Shown here: piece by piece, positions 32,977-42,552 of the stretch | Layout of the letters: each line of letters begins with the position of its first letter | Numbering within the stretch: the stretch's first letter is position 1 | Assembly: GCF_023700005.1 (NCBI RefSeq) | Contig: NZ_JAMLJK010000001.1 | Location: 893,366 to 957,365 of the forward strand | DNA length: 64,000 bases | DNA from: Larsenimonas rhizosphaerae | GTDB taxonomy: Bacteria; Pseudomonadota; Gammaproteobacteria; Pseudomonadales; Halomonadaceae | Direction of reading: 5' to 3' | Position numbers and translations under genes: made by a program | Notes under the pieces: generated by a model | What the model was told of the DNA's origin: nothing | Seen by the model: the letters and a program-made list of their open reading frames with translations, nothing else | The model's database searches: none

Positions 32977-34311
32977 TCAGTCCTGTCGCACGGCGCGGTG
33001 CAGCATGTCGGTGACCGGTTGGCTCAGGTACTCGAACAGGGTCTTCCGGCCCGTTTTGATCATGACTTCGGCCGGCATGCCGGACAGCAGCTGCATGCTG
33101 TCGGTCATCTGGCCCTTGCCTGCCGACGAGACCCGGATGCGGGCCCGGTAATAATGGGCACCGGTTGCTTCATCCCTGAAGCTGTCGGCTGAAACGTGAT
33201 CCACCCGGCCATCGATGATGGGAGCGCGGTGCTGGTTGAAGGCACTGAACCGAATGTCGGCATGCTGGCCGGCGTACACGTTGTCGATGTCCTGCACCGG
33301 CACCCGGGCATCAATGAAAAAGCCGTCGGTGTCCGGCACGATGCTCATGAGGGGCTGGCCGGGGGTAATGACCGCGCCCAGGGTGCGCACGTCAAGGCCC
33401 ACCACCGTGCCCGATACCGGTGCTCGGATGTCGGTACGGCGCACCTGATCATCCAGGGCGATCATGCGCTGGCGGGCATCGCTGCCCCGGGACTGGGCCT
33501 CGCGGAGCTGCTCGCTGACGTTCTGCTGATAGTCCTGGCGTCGGGTTTCGATGCGTGCCCGGTTTTCGCTGATGCGCGAGCCAAGCTGGGCCATTTCGGC
33601 GCGGGCCTGGGCACTGTTTGATTGAAGTTCCAGAATCTGCCGATCCAGCTCGCGAATGCGCTGATTATTCCCGAGCCCTTCCTTGAACAGGGAGCGGTAG
33701 TCGTCCGCCTCGGCGCTCAGCGAGCGGGACCGGCGCTGGTTGATGGCCGTCATCTGTTTCAGTCCCGTGATCTGCTCCCGGTACTGCTGAATCTGTTCGT
33801 TGAGTGCGCCGATTTCGCCTTGCAGCGAGTGCCGCCGGGAATCAAACAGGCGTTGCTGCACCGAAAGCCCCTGTTCAAGGCGGGCATGGCCTGCTGCCTC
33901 GTCTACCAGGTCAGGGGGGAATTCAAGCCGGTCGGCTCCGTTCTGCTCGGCCAGCAGGCGGGTTTCCTGGGCGCGGGCCACGAAGAAGGTGGTGCGCTCA
34001 ATGGCCAGCCGGCTGGTGGACTGGGTGTTATCCAGAACAATCAGCGTATCGCCGCGGGTAACGTGATCCCCATCATCGACCCGGATGTCGGAGACAATGC
34101 CCCCCTCAAGGTGCTGGATGGTCTTCTTGAACGAGTCCACCGAGACCGTGCCACTGGCGATCACGGCCACGGACAGGTTGGCCAGTACCGCCCAGGTGCC
34201 GAAGACACCAAAGGCCACCAGGATGATAATCAGCCCGGCCAGGCACACGCGGCGACTGCTGGTGGGCAGCGTATCTCGGGAGGTATCCGGCGTACCGGCA
34301 ACATGCGTCAT
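32977..34311 (-). CDS. HlyD-family membrane-fusion protein
   Basis: This is a 444-residue periplasmic adaptor. It has one N-terminal membrane helix (LAGLIIILVAFGVFGTWAVLA, residues 26-46), a lipoyl/biotin-like half-motif, a long coiled-coil hairpin (about 100-285) and the C-terminal HlyD segment (DIRAPVSGTVVGL...PGQPLMSIVP). Its start overlaps the ABC gene stop by 4 bases (ATGA). It links the ABC exporter to the TolC-like duct. Confidence 0.92.
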   Translation of the reverse strand: MTHVAGTPDTSRDTLPTSSRRVCLAGLIIILVAFGVFGTWAVLANLSVAVIASGTVSVDSFKKTIQHLEGGIVSDIRVDDGDHVTRGDTLIVLDNTQSTSRLAIERTTFFVARAQETRLLAEQNGADRLEFPPDLVDEAAGHARLEQGLSVQQRLFDSRRHSLQGEIGALNEQIQQYREQITGLKQMTAINQRRSRSLSAEADDYRSLFKEGLGNNQRIRELDRQILELQSNSAQARAEMAQLGSRISENRARIETRRQDYQQNVSEQLREAQSRGSDARQRMIALDDQVRRTDIRAPVSGTVVGLDVRTLGAVITPGQPLMSIVPDTDGFFIDARVPVQDIDNVYAGQHADIRFSAFNQHRAPIIDGRVDHVSADSFRDEATGAHYYRARIRVSSAGKGQMTDSMQLLSGMPAEVMIKTGRKTLFEYLSQPVTDMLHRAVRQD

Positions 34312-36071
34312 GACTGGCTGCCCCGCGCGGTGGGGTGAGCATGCATGGCGGATGCCTGCACCCTGGTAGGCGCTGCTTCGGGGGCGGGTTGCCGCTGGCG
34401 CTTGAAGTGGCCGATGACCTCGTCACGCGGGCCGAACATCCCCATTCTGCCGTCCTTGAGCACCAGTAGCTTGTCGACATGGGCGAGCAGGTGATGGCGA
34501 TGGGAGATGACCAGCAGTGTGATCTGCTCTGCCCTGAGCCGTTCCAGGGTGGCGGCCAGCGCCTTCTCGCCACTGTCATCCAGGTTGGAGTTCGGTTCAT
34601 CCAGAACCACCAGAACCGGCTTGCCGTACAGGGCGCGCGCCAGCCCGATCCGCTGACGCTGCCCGCCGGAAAGCACCCCGCGGCTGGAGGAAATCCAGGT
34701 GTCGTAGCCGTCGGGCTGTTGCAGGATCATTTCGTGTACGCCAGCCCACCTTGCCGCCTCGACCACGGCAGCAGGGTCAACATCGCCAAAGCGGGCGATG
34801 TTGTCGCTGATGGTGCCATCAAACAGCTCGATATCCTGAGGCAGGTAACCGATGCTGGGCCCGAGGGCTTCCCGGTCCCATTGGGTGATATCGGCACCAT
34901 CAAGGCGCACCTTGCCGGTCTGCGTCGGCCACAGGCCGAGTGCTACCCGTGCCAGGGTTGATTTGCCCGAGGCGCTGGGGCCGATGATACCGATGTGCTC
35001 GCCCCGTGCCACTGACAGGGTGATGCCGCGCAGGGTGGTCTTGCGGGCGCCGGGAGGTGCGGCGGAGATGTTTTCAAGATGCAGGTTGCCTGTCGGGGTG
35101 GGCAGAGCCATGCGGGGCTGCTCGGCGGAGGTCTCCCTGAACAGGGTCTGCAACCGTTCATGGGCCGAGCGGGCACCAATGAATCCCTTCCAGGCTGCCA
35201 TCATCTGATCGATCGGTGCCAGGGCGCGCCCCATCAGAATCGAACCGGCAATCATCATTCCCGGGCTCAGCTCGCCTTCAATGGCCAGCAGGGCGCCAAG
35301 CCCCAGAATCATCGACTGGCACAGCAGGCGCATGACCTTCGAGGCATTGATCAATGCCCCGGCGCGGTCACTGGCGCGAGACTGTTTCAGCAGGTACTGG
35401 TGATGATGTCTGGCCCAGCGCGCCCGAAGGCCGGGCAGAATGCCCATGGCATGGACAACTTCGGCGTTGGCCAGGTTGGCGGTGGCTAGTTGCTGTGAGG
35501 TGATCTGATCGCTGCCGGCGCGGGTGAGCAGGGTGCGGGTGGCCCATTCGTTGGCAAGCGCCAGGCCCAGCAGTACCAGCCCGGCTGCGATGGCAAAGAC
35601 CCCGAGCCAGGCATGGAACAGGAACAGCACCCCGATATAGATCGGGATCCAGGGCGCATCAAAAAAGGCAAAGGGGGCATTGCCGGTCAGAAACTGGCGC
35701 AGTGTGGTGAGGTCGGTCAGGGGTTGAGCGGTCTGTCCGGCAGGTGACGAGAGGCTTTTGTGAAACATGGCGCTGTAGAGCCGTTCACTGAGCAGGGTAT
35801 CAAGCCGATTGCCCACCCGAACCATCAGCCTGGAGCGCACCAGTTCCAGTCCGCCCATCACCAGGAAAAAGAAGACCACGATCAGCGTCAGCATCAGGAG
35901 CGTATCGATGCTTCGGGTGCTGATGACCCGGTCATAGATCTGCAGCATGTAAAGGGGCGGTACCAGCATCAGCACGTTGATGAACATGCTGAAGATCCCC
36001 ACGGCGATAAACGACCCCCGACAGGCGCTGATCGCCTGTTGAAGTTCCGTTGGCGTATGTATCCCGGCCAT
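34308..36071 (-). CDS. Type I secretion ABC transporter, PrtD-like
   Basis: This is a 587-residue fused permease/ATPase. The membrane domain (about 20-300) starts with the family block FSMFINVLMLVPPLYMLQIYDRV. The nucleotide-binding domain has Walker A GPSASGKST, signature LSGGQRQRIGLARAL and Walker B VLVVLDEPNSNLDD. ATG 36071 (MAGIHTPTELQQAI) gives the normal length; an upstream in-frame start would add a Cys-rich extension. No C39 peptidase domain is present, so the substrate is exported without leader cleavage, fitting the C-terminal-signal protein encoded nearby. Confidence 0.92.
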   Translation of the reverse strand: MAGIHTPTELQQAISACRGSFIAVGIFSMFINVLMLVPPLYMLQIYDRVISTRSIDTLLMLTLIVVFFFLVMGGLELVRSRLMVRVGNRLDTLLSERLYSAMFHKSLSSPAGQTAQPLTDLTTLRQFLTGNAPFAFFDAPWIPIYIGVLFLFHAWLGVFAIAAGLVLLGLALANEWATRTLLTRAGSDQITSQQLATANLANAEVVHAMGILPGLRARWARHHHQYLLKQSRASDRAGALINASKVMRLLCQSMILGLGALLAIEGELSPGMMIAGSILMGRALAPIDQMMAAWKGFIGARSAHERLQTLFRETSAEQPRMALPTPTGNLHLENISAAPPGARKTTLRGITLSVARGEHIGIIGPSASGKSTLARVALGLWPTQTGKVRLDGADITQWDREALGPSIGYLPQDIELFDGTISDNIARFGDVDPAAVVEAARWAGVHEMILQQPDGYDTWISSSRGVLSGGQRQRIGLARALYGKPVLVVLDEPNSNLDDSGEKALAATLERLRAEQITLLVISHRHHLLAHVDKLLVLKDGRMGMFGPRDEVIGHFKRQRQPAPEAAPTRVQASAMHAHPTARGSQS

Positions 36072-36260
36072 GAACGCGTGTGCTCCGCCCGACAGATTCC
36101 ACTGAACAACGGGGTTCAGCCTTGAACATGAAGTCAGGGATCGGCGAGCGATGGAAGCGCAGCAGCAACACATGGGTCACGGCATCAGCGTGGCCGATCC
36201 AAAGTTTGATGAAGTATGACTTATATAAAGGGGCCGGGGCCAGTGGTTTGAGTACGCGCC

Positions 36261-36374
36261 CGGAGACATGTCTATACGGTATCCGGCCCGGCGGGCCAGA
36301 CCAACAGCATGACGCTGGACGTCGAGAACCTGTTCGATCAGCGTTATTACAATCTGCTATGGCCTTTACGCCGG
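36261..36374 (+). pseudogene. C-terminal fragment of a TonB-dependent receptor
   Basis: One frame reads VYTVSGPAGQTNSMTLDVEN then LFDQRYYNLLW, the penultimate-strand signature of TonB-dependent siderophore receptors. No upstream barrel coding sequence is present; downstream the expected terminal strand is only hinted at in other frames (ASHYVPGGR). It is a decayed gene end next to the secretion operon. Confidence 0.65.
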
Positions 36375-36514
36375 TTTCCTCCACGCCACCCCGTGCAGTG
36401 CCTCGATGACGCTTCGCACTACGTTCCAGGCGGGCGTAGAAGTAGACACACAAAAGGCCACCTCCGGGTGGCTATTTGTGTGGGATAAAGGGGGAAGGCT
36501 TGATGACGGACTGG

Positions 36515-37246
36515 TCAATTGGCAGAGGCCGTTGGGCGCAGGGTGATTTCGGTGGTATCGACGCTGGCCGGAGCATCAATGAGCTGGCGGATGGCCCGGG
36601 CAATATCGACCGGCTGCAGTGCGATGGCGCGGTAATCGTTGATGGCAGCTGCGGTCTCGTCGTGGGTAATGGTTGAGGCCAGATCGCTCTCCACGACACC
36701 TGGATTGACACAGGTGACGCGAACATTGGAGGTTTCCTGTCGCAGTCCGTCCGAAATCGCTCGGACTGCGAATTTGGTGGCGCAGTAAACGGCTGCTGTG
36801 GGAGTGACTGCCAGCGCGCCGATGGAGCCGATATTGATGATCTGTCCTTCCCGTTGGGATTCCATGACGGGCAGTACTGCGCCGATGCCCCATAAAACAC
36901 CCATGATGTTCACATCGACCATGCATGCCCACTCGTCCAGCTTTCCTGCCGAGAGCGGAGACAGTGGCATGACACCAGCATTATTGATCAGTACATCGAT
37001 GCGACCCCATAGGTCCATCGCACGTTGTGCAAACTCGACCATCGCCTGTCTGTTGGTCACATCCAGAGGCCGTACCTCGACGATACCGCCCGCCTCACGA
37101 ATCTCACCTGCGATCTGCTCCAGCCTGTCGGTGCGACGGGCACCCAGTAGAACGTATGCCCCGGCCGCTGCCAGCTCGCGGGCGATGCCTTCCCCGATGC
37201 CACTGCTGGCGCCGGTGATTAAAACGATTTTGCCGATAATGCTCAT
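36515..37246 (-). CDS. Short-chain dehydrogenase/reductase
   Basis: This is a 243-residue classical SDR. The cofactor motif GASSGIGEGIA is at residues 11-21, the NNAG motif near 87-90, and the active-site Ser plus Tyr-x-x-x-Lys (VYCATKFAVRAI) are present. ARRTDR after the second strand favours NADP(H). GGAG precedes the ATG at 37246, rejecting the longer open frame. It is divergent from a LysR gene, which probably controls it. The substrate is unknown. Confidence 0.9.
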   Translation of the reverse strand: MSIIGKIVLITGASSGIGEGIARELAAAGAYVLLGARRTDRLEQIAGEIREAGGIVEVRPLDVTNRQAMVEFAQRAMDLWGRIDVLINNAGVMPLSPLSAGKLDEWACMVDVNIMGVLWGIGAVLPVMESQREGQIINIGSIGALAVTPTAAVYCATKFAVRAISDGLRQETSNVRVTCVNPGVVESDLASTITHDETAAAINDYRAIALQPVDIARAIRQLIDAPASVDTTEITLRPTASAN

Positions 37247-37369
37247 GGTACTCTCCGTGATGACGGCGTGTGATATGCCATGCCGGTGCATCACAGGGTA
37301 AGGTGCTGGCCTGTCAATTAGAATATGCTGATGGCTATACGCAATGGTTAGTGAGGCTTGCCAATCGAT

Positions 37370-38254
37370 ATGGATCTCAACCTGTTGACGATATTTGTTG
37401 CCGTGGCCCGGGCAGGCAACTTTCGCGCCGCGGCCGATGGATTGGGGGTGACGCGTTCTGCGGTCAGTCAGTCTATTGGACGACTTGAGCATGCGTTGGG
37501 TAGACCACTTTTCAATCGTACGACGCGGAGTGTACGGCTGACCGAAGAGGGAGAGCAGTTACTGGGCGCACTCTCTGACACGCTGACCGAGATCACTGCG
37601 GTGCTGGAGGCGACGCGGGATACGCCGGCGTCGCCCAGCGGGCTTTTAAGGGTGACGACCACATCGATCGCGGAGCGGTTCTTGTCGGGCCCGCTGATCA
37701 CGGCCTTTATTGAGAAACATCCGGATATTACGCTGGATGTCACCGTGACGGATGAGGTATTCGATATTGTCGCAGCCGGTTTCGATGCCGGTATCAGGCT
37801 GGGAGAGGTTATCGAGCAGGACATGATCGCCATCCCCCTGACGGGCGAACAGCGTCAGGTGGCTGTTGCTTCACCTGGCTACCTTGCGGGCCATGATATG
37901 CCGCAACACCCCCGGGAACTGACGGGGCATCGCTGCATTGGCTGGCGCGCCTCACCCGAAACGGCTCCTTATCGGTGGGAGTTTGAGCGTGATCAGCGCG
38001 CGCTTGCGGTGGCAGTCGAGCCACAGATGACCACCAATGACATGCAGTTAATGATCCGTGTGGCGCTTGCTGACGGTGGCATCACGTTTGGCATGGAAGA
38101 GACGTTTTTGCCTTATATCGAACGCGGCGAGCTGGTCACGATGCTCGATGACTGGTTGCCGCCGTTTGCCGGATTCTTTCTCTACTATCCAGGCCGACAT
38201 ACGGTGACACCAAAACTCCGCGCCCTGATTGATCACGTGCGTCACTATCGATAG
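37370..38254 (+). CDS. LysR-family transcriptional regulator
   Basis: This is a 294-residue LTTR. The HTH is FRAAADGLGVTRSAVSQSIGRLE, followed by LFNRTTRSVRLTEEG. The effector domain includes GFDAGIRLGEVIEQDM and FFLYYPGRHTVTPKLRALIDH, typical of the group that neighbours oxidoreductase genes. ATG 37370 (MDLNLLTIFVAVARAGNF) is the natural start. It is divergent from the SDR gene across a 123-base spacer. Confidence 0.9.
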   Translation: MDLNLLTIFVAVARAGNFRAAADGLGVTRSAVSQSIGRLEHALGRPLFNRTTRSVRLTEEGEQLLGALSDTLTEITAVLEATRDTPASPSGLLRVTTTSIAERFLSGPLITAFIEKHPDITLDVTVTDEVFDIVAAGFDAGIRLGEVIEQDMIAIPLTGEQRQVAVASPGYLAGHDMPQHPRELTGHRCIGWRASPETAPYRWEFERDQRALAVAVEPQMTTNDMQLMIRVALADGGITFGMEETFLPYIERGELVTMLDDWLPPFAGFFLYYPGRHTVTPKLRALIDHVRHYR

Positions 38255-38466
38255 ATACGCCTCCTGCATTCTGCTCATGCTTTAATCTGCGGCAAACATG
38301 ATTCAACGTGGCTGGAAAGTGGCCGGTTCGGCTCGGATCATGCGTTGCACTCTGGCTCTATCACTGGGTGTGTTATTGGGTCGGCCCTGATCGCGGAGTA
38401 TCATGAGCCGCACATTGCGCTCGTCTTCAGTGAGCGCGTTCATGCCTGCAGGGGAGTCAGCTTGCC

Positions 38467-38943
38467 ATGACCCGCGTTGCCATGTTCGTCGATACCCAGA
38501 ACGTGTATTACACCGCCCGTGAGGCCTACGGCAAACATGTCAATTATCGCAGGTTGTGGGCACGGTCCACGGCCGGTCGGGAGGTGCTGGCGGCGCGGTG
38601 TTACGCCATTGACAAGGGCGATACCCGGCAGCGCGAGTTTCAGGCCATCCTGCGCTCGATCGGGTTTGACGTTCGGCTCAAGCCGTTCATTCAGCGCGCG
38701 GATGGCTCGGCCAAGGGCGACTGGGATGTCGGCATCACGCTCGACGCCATCGAGTTCGCCGCGCAGGCCGATGTGATCGTGCTGGTCTCCGGCGATGGCG
38801 ATTTTGACCTGCTGGCGCAACGGCTTCGTGATGTCCACGGCAAGTGCGTCGAGGTGTATGGCGTGCCCCGGTTTACGGCGGACTCGCTCATTGAGTCCGC
38901 CACCCGGTTCATTCCCATCGATCACTCCTTGCTGCTTGGCTGA
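38467..38943 (+). CDS. NYN-domain (LabA/DUF88-like) protein
   Basis: This is a 158-residue PIN-like NYN protein. Acidic residues expected at the metal site appear in MFVDTQNVYY, KGDWDVGITLDAIE and VLVSGDGDFDLLAQRLR. NYN domains are predicted RNases acting on tRNA or other RNA. GGGGAG lies 10 bases upstream. It is monocistronic and convergent with the DUF2252 gene. Confidence 0.85.
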   Translation: MTRVAMFVDTQNVYYTAREAYGKHVNYRRLWARSTAGREVLAARCYAIDKGDTRQREFQAILRSIGFDVRLKPFIQRADGSAKGDWDVGITLDAIEFAAQADVIVLVSGDGDFDLLAQRLRDVHGKCVEVYGVPRFTADSLIESATRFIPIDHSLLLG

Positions 38944-38953
38944 TGCGCCCCAT

Positions 38954-38986
38954 GCCCTGAAAACGCCGGATTTATCCTTTCAGGGC
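38954..38986. terminator. Hairpin between convergent NYN and DUF2252 genes
   Basis: The perfect 9-bp arms GCCCTGAAA / TTTCAGGGC have a 15-base loop and lie 10 bases after the NYN stop and 12 bases from the convergent stop. Confidence 0.6.
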
Positions 38987-38998
38987 GAGGCTATTGAA

Positions 38999-40492
38999 CT
39001 ATCGATGTACGATATCAAGCTGCGTAAAGGCGCCTCGTGCATGGTCTTCGCGAAACATGGCATGGTCTTGGCGGACGCGGTCGGCGGCCTCAAGGGCGAA
39101 TTCCACCATGTCGGCAATGAACAGTGCCCGGGGCCCGATGGCGTTGATGATGGCGGGTTCAACGTCGTAGTCGATCCTGCCGGATTCGTCCGAGAGGGCA
39201 TGTACCTGAGCCAGCACGCGGCCGCAGATGCGGGCGTATTTCTTCCAGTCGCGCTTCGAGAGGTCATCCAGGTCGATATCGTCGCGAAACGGGGCGCGCT
39301 CGCGGGACATGTAGCTCAGGCCATCGAATTCGACATGGCCGTAAAATACATCCCCGCGCACCAGGTGCACCTGCTGGGCATGGCTGATGCGCTCGGCTTT
39401 GGAGTCCATCTCGTAGGCGGAGGGTGGCACCAGCCCGGAAAGGGCAGAACGCCGGGCCTGCTTGTATTCGATAATGACGTCATCGGTGCCGTCACGCTCG
39501 GGGCCTTCGATCAGCACGTAATAGCGGTTAAGCCCCAGCGAGGCGGTCCCCTGGCCGCGGCGTATGGCAACATCCTTCACCCGCATGCCCTCGGTGCGTG
39601 TCGGTATCTCGATGCCATTATCCTTGATCAGCCGGTCGGTAATGGCCTGGAAGTCGTCACGCCGTGATGAGATCGGCACCAGTTTATCGGTGGAGCGAAA
39701 GCCGCTTTTGTCCTCGGTGAGGTAATCATCCATCAGCCAGTCGGCCCGCGCTTCATGGGCATCCTTGAACAGCCCGCGAATCAACTTCGGGGCGTTGTCG
39801 AACCGCATTTCCTCATCCTGTTCGGTGCCTTCGCGTGCCAGCCGCTCCATGGCTTCGATATAGCCCTTGATGAACTGGCGCACCACCTTGATCTGGTGCG
39901 TGCGTTCAAGCTTTCCCTCCGTCTCGGCGGCGATCATGAAACCGGTCGCGCCGCGCTTCAGGTCCCAGGTGAAGGGGGCGTAGTAGGCTTCATCGAAATC
40001 ATTGACCGAGAAGATGGGCACGTTGTTCATGTTGGGCATGACGCCGAAGTTCTCCGGGTGTACATCGCCCAGCGCCAGCACCGTGGGCATCCAGGCGTCA
40101 TCGCCGGCCATGTCCCGGTAGAACAAAAGTGCCGTGCCGCGGAAGAACGAAAACAGGGAGTCGGATAGCTTGTCGAACTTGACCACGGCTTCCTCTGAGG
40201 CAGAGGCAATGCGGGTCTGGTGGTCTTCGCGCAGCGTCTGGCGCAGGTGCAGCCGCCGTTGATGGCCGGTCAGGCTGCGGGGGCGCAGCACGAATTCGCC
40301 GGCCGCCACGGCGCTGGCCAGCCGTCGGAAGGTCTCGATGCGTGTCGCCACCACCGGCTTGGCCTCCTTGTGTGTTGCACGTACCAGCGCGGCGGCCAGT
40401 TCGTCCCTGCTCATCGATGAGCGCCCTTCAATATTGTGGTGCCGGGCCTGTTCATACAGGGCCTTGCGGGTTTGCTGGGTGGGGTGGGTCAT
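38999..40492 (-). CDS. DUF2252 family protein
   Basis: This is a 497-residue protein. A short SAP/Rho-N-like N-terminus (TRKALYEQARHHNIEGRSSMSRDELAAALVRAT) precedes the kinase-like DUF2252 domain. Its landmarks are FFRGTALLFYRDMA, GDVHPENFGVM, the DFDEAYYAPFTWDLKR block and RGQGTASLGLNRYYVLIEGP. These resemble aminoglycoside-phosphotransferase/HipA-fold positions, but substrates are unknown. AGGAG is 5 bases before ATG 40492, fixing the start below a longer open frame. Confidence 0.88.
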   Translation of the reverse strand: MTHPTQQTRKALYEQARHHNIEGRSSMSRDELAAALVRATHKEAKPVVATRIETFRRLASAVAAGEFVLRPRSLTGHQRRLHLRQTLREDHQTRIASASEEAVVKFDKLSDSLFSFFRGTALLFYRDMAGDDAWMPTVLALGDVHPENFGVMPNMNNVPIFSVNDFDEAYYAPFTWDLKRGATGFMIAAETEGKLERTHQIKVVRQFIKGYIEAMERLAREGTEQDEEMRFDNAPKLIRGLFKDAHEARADWLMDDYLTEDKSGFRSTDKLVPISSRRDDFQAITDRLIKDNGIEIPTRTEGMRVKDVAIRRGQGTASLGLNRYYVLIEGPERDGTDDVIIEYKQARRSALSGLVPPSAYEMDSKAERISHAQQVHLVRGDVFYGHVEFDGLSYMSRERAPFRDDIDLDDLSKRDWKKYARICGRVLAQVHALSDESGRIDYDVEPAIINAIGPRALFIADMVEFALEAADRVRQDHAMFREDHARGAFTQLDIVHR

Positions 40493-40773
40493 GAGCGCTC
40501 CTGTGGCCCGGGCCGCGATGGGCGGCGCCGTTCGGTATGAATGGGCGGTGACGAACATGCTGTCATGGCTCTGTTCAGCCTGGCTGAGGTGGGGCCGTGC
40601 TGCATGGGTTTCTTCATGCCGTGCCGGTGGCGGGGCATCATGTTATGGCGCGGGGATCAGCCGCGCCCTTACAATGCACGCTTGGCGCTATAGCGCGGCT
40701 GCCGCCGGCAGTCGCATGTTCATCGTGCAGGTGGGTAACCCTCATGCATGGCTCACGGAACGGTAATGCAGGC

Positions 40774-42468
40774 ATGACGATGAAACAGTCCTGGCAGGGA
40801 TGGCGGGTGATGGTAGCGGTCGTGTTGTCGATCGGTCTGGGGCTGGGAGTGGCTCAGGCGGAGGAGACAAAAAATCAGGAAGGGCTCTGGTACAGCACCG
40901 AGTCGATGAATACCGGGCTGCCGGGTGAAATGGATGAGGCCATGCTGCGTACGCCCCGCGAAGCGATGCGCAGTTTTACCGAACTGACCGACAAGGGCGA
41001 TTTCGAGGGCGCCGCGCACATACTCAATCTGACCGATCTGAGTCCGACGGAGCAGCGTGAGCGCGGTGCCATGCTGGCCCGCAAGCTGTCCGAGGTCTTT
41101 CGGCGTGGCAAGTGGCTCAATATCTCGAGCCTGTCAGGGCGGCGTGACGCCGTGATCGAGGATGCCTCCGGCAAGGATTCCCGGGCCGGGGAGCCGCGCC
41201 GGGATATCGAGCTGGTCTCGATGGAGGTCGGCAGCGATGCCTATGACATTCGGCTCGGGCGTTACCGGATCAGCGATCACGAGCCGGTCTGGATGATTAC
41301 CCCGGAGAGCGTGCGGGCCATTCCGGCCCTGTATGATCGGTACGGCCCCTCCCGGTTCGAGCATTACATCCCTGACCGCCTCAAGACTCCCATGGGCGTC
41401 CTGAAGCTGTGGGAGTGGTTCGCCATTCCGCTGGTACTGCTGATGCTGTGGCTGATCGGCAAGGCCGTTCATGCGCTGATCGGGTTCATGGCCCGATGGC
41501 TGCCTTCCGGTTCGCCCAGTATTTTTGTCATTCAGATTCAGGGCCCGGTAGCCATGATCGTGGTGGCCCTCGTCACCCAGATGCTGATCGAGTATGTGGT
41601 GTCCTTCTCGGCGATCTTTGCCACCACGCTGCGTGTTGCGCTGATTACGGTGATGGCCTGGAGCGCGGGGGCCATCGCGCTGACGCTGGTGGATACCTTC
41701 ATGCTGCACCTGACCCGGCACATGGTCGGGCAGATCGATGATGCCAAGCCCCGGGATGACCGCAAGCTGCTGACCACGCTGTACGCCCTGCGGCGGGTGA
41801 TCATTCTTGTTCTGGTGATTTCGGTCACGATCTATGTGCTGAGTCAGGTGAAGCTGTTCGAGACCCTCGGGATGTCGATTCTGGCGTCAGCCAGTGTACT
41901 GGCGGTGCTGGTGGGGGTTGCCGGTCAGGCCGTGCTCGGTAACATCCTGTCCTCGTTTCAGCTATCGCTGGCAAAGCCGGTACGCATTGGTGATCTGGTG
42001 ATGTTTGAAGGGCAGTGGTGTTACGTGGAAGGCATTTTCTATACCTATATTCGTCTGCGGGTATGGAATGAGCGGCTGCTGATCGTGCCGGTAACCTACT
42101 TTGCGTCCAAGGCCTTCGAAAATCTGTCGGCCGGTAATACCCGGGAATATCGAAGCATGGAGCTGAACGTGCACCTGAATGCCGATATTGCCGTATTGCG
42201 CGAGAAGTTCCTGGAGTTTGCTCAGGAAGAAGACGATGTGATCGAGCATCACAAGCTGCTGTGCAGTGTGACCGCACAGACCATCTCGGCGCAGACCCTG
42301 ACCTGCTTTCTGATGGCATCCGACCCCATTTCCGGGTGGCGTGCCGAGGCAAATATCCGGGAGCGAATGCTGGCATTCATCCGGGATCATCATCCCGACT
42401 GGTGGCCGCGCAATGTCATGGTGATCAGCCAGCAGGACATTACGCGGGGTGATGCTGACGCGCCCTGA
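40774..42468 (+). CDS. MscS-family mechanosensitive channel
   Basis: This 564-residue protein has a signal peptide (ending GLGVAQAEE), a periplasmic domain of about 190 residues, several membrane helices, then the MscS pore helix and beta domain (LAVLVGVAGQAVLGNILSS, FQLSLAKPVRIGDLVMFEG) and a cytoplasmic end. It should open on membrane tension during hypo-osmotic shock, a fitting function in a halophile. ATG 40774 or 40780 starts it; the upstream open frame lacks a signal and is rejected. Confidence 0.88.
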   Translation: MTMKQSWQGWRVMVAVVLSIGLGLGVAQAEETKNQEGLWYSTESMNTGLPGEMDEAMLRTPREAMRSFTELTDKGDFEGAAHILNLTDLSPTEQRERGAMLARKLSEVFRRGKWLNISSLSGRRDAVIEDASGKDSRAGEPRRDIELVSMEVGSDAYDIRLGRYRISDHEPVWMITPESVRAIPALYDRYGPSRFEHYIPDRLKTPMGVLKLWEWFAIPLVLLMLWLIGKAVHALIGFMARWLPSGSPSIFVIQIQGPVAMIVVALVTQMLIEYVVSFSAIFATTLRVALITVMAWSAGAIALTLVDTFMLHLTRHMVGQIDDAKPRDDRKLLTTLYALRRVIILVLVISVTIYVLSQVKLFETLGMSILASASVLAVLVGVAGQAVLGNILSSFQLSLAKPVRIGDLVMFEGQWCYVEGIFYTYIRLRVWNERLLIVPVTYFASKAFENLSAGNTREYRSMELNVHLNADIAVLREKFLEFAQEEDDVIEHHKLLCSVTAQTISAQTLTCFLMASDPISGWRAEANIRERMLAFIRDHHPDWWPRNVMVISQQDITRGDADAP

Positions 42469-42552
42469 CAGGGCGAGGGCCGCAGTGCGGGGCTCAGGCC
42501 TCGCATCGCGGCCGGACGGTCATGCCGTTGTCCCGCCATTGTGCCCGTGCAG

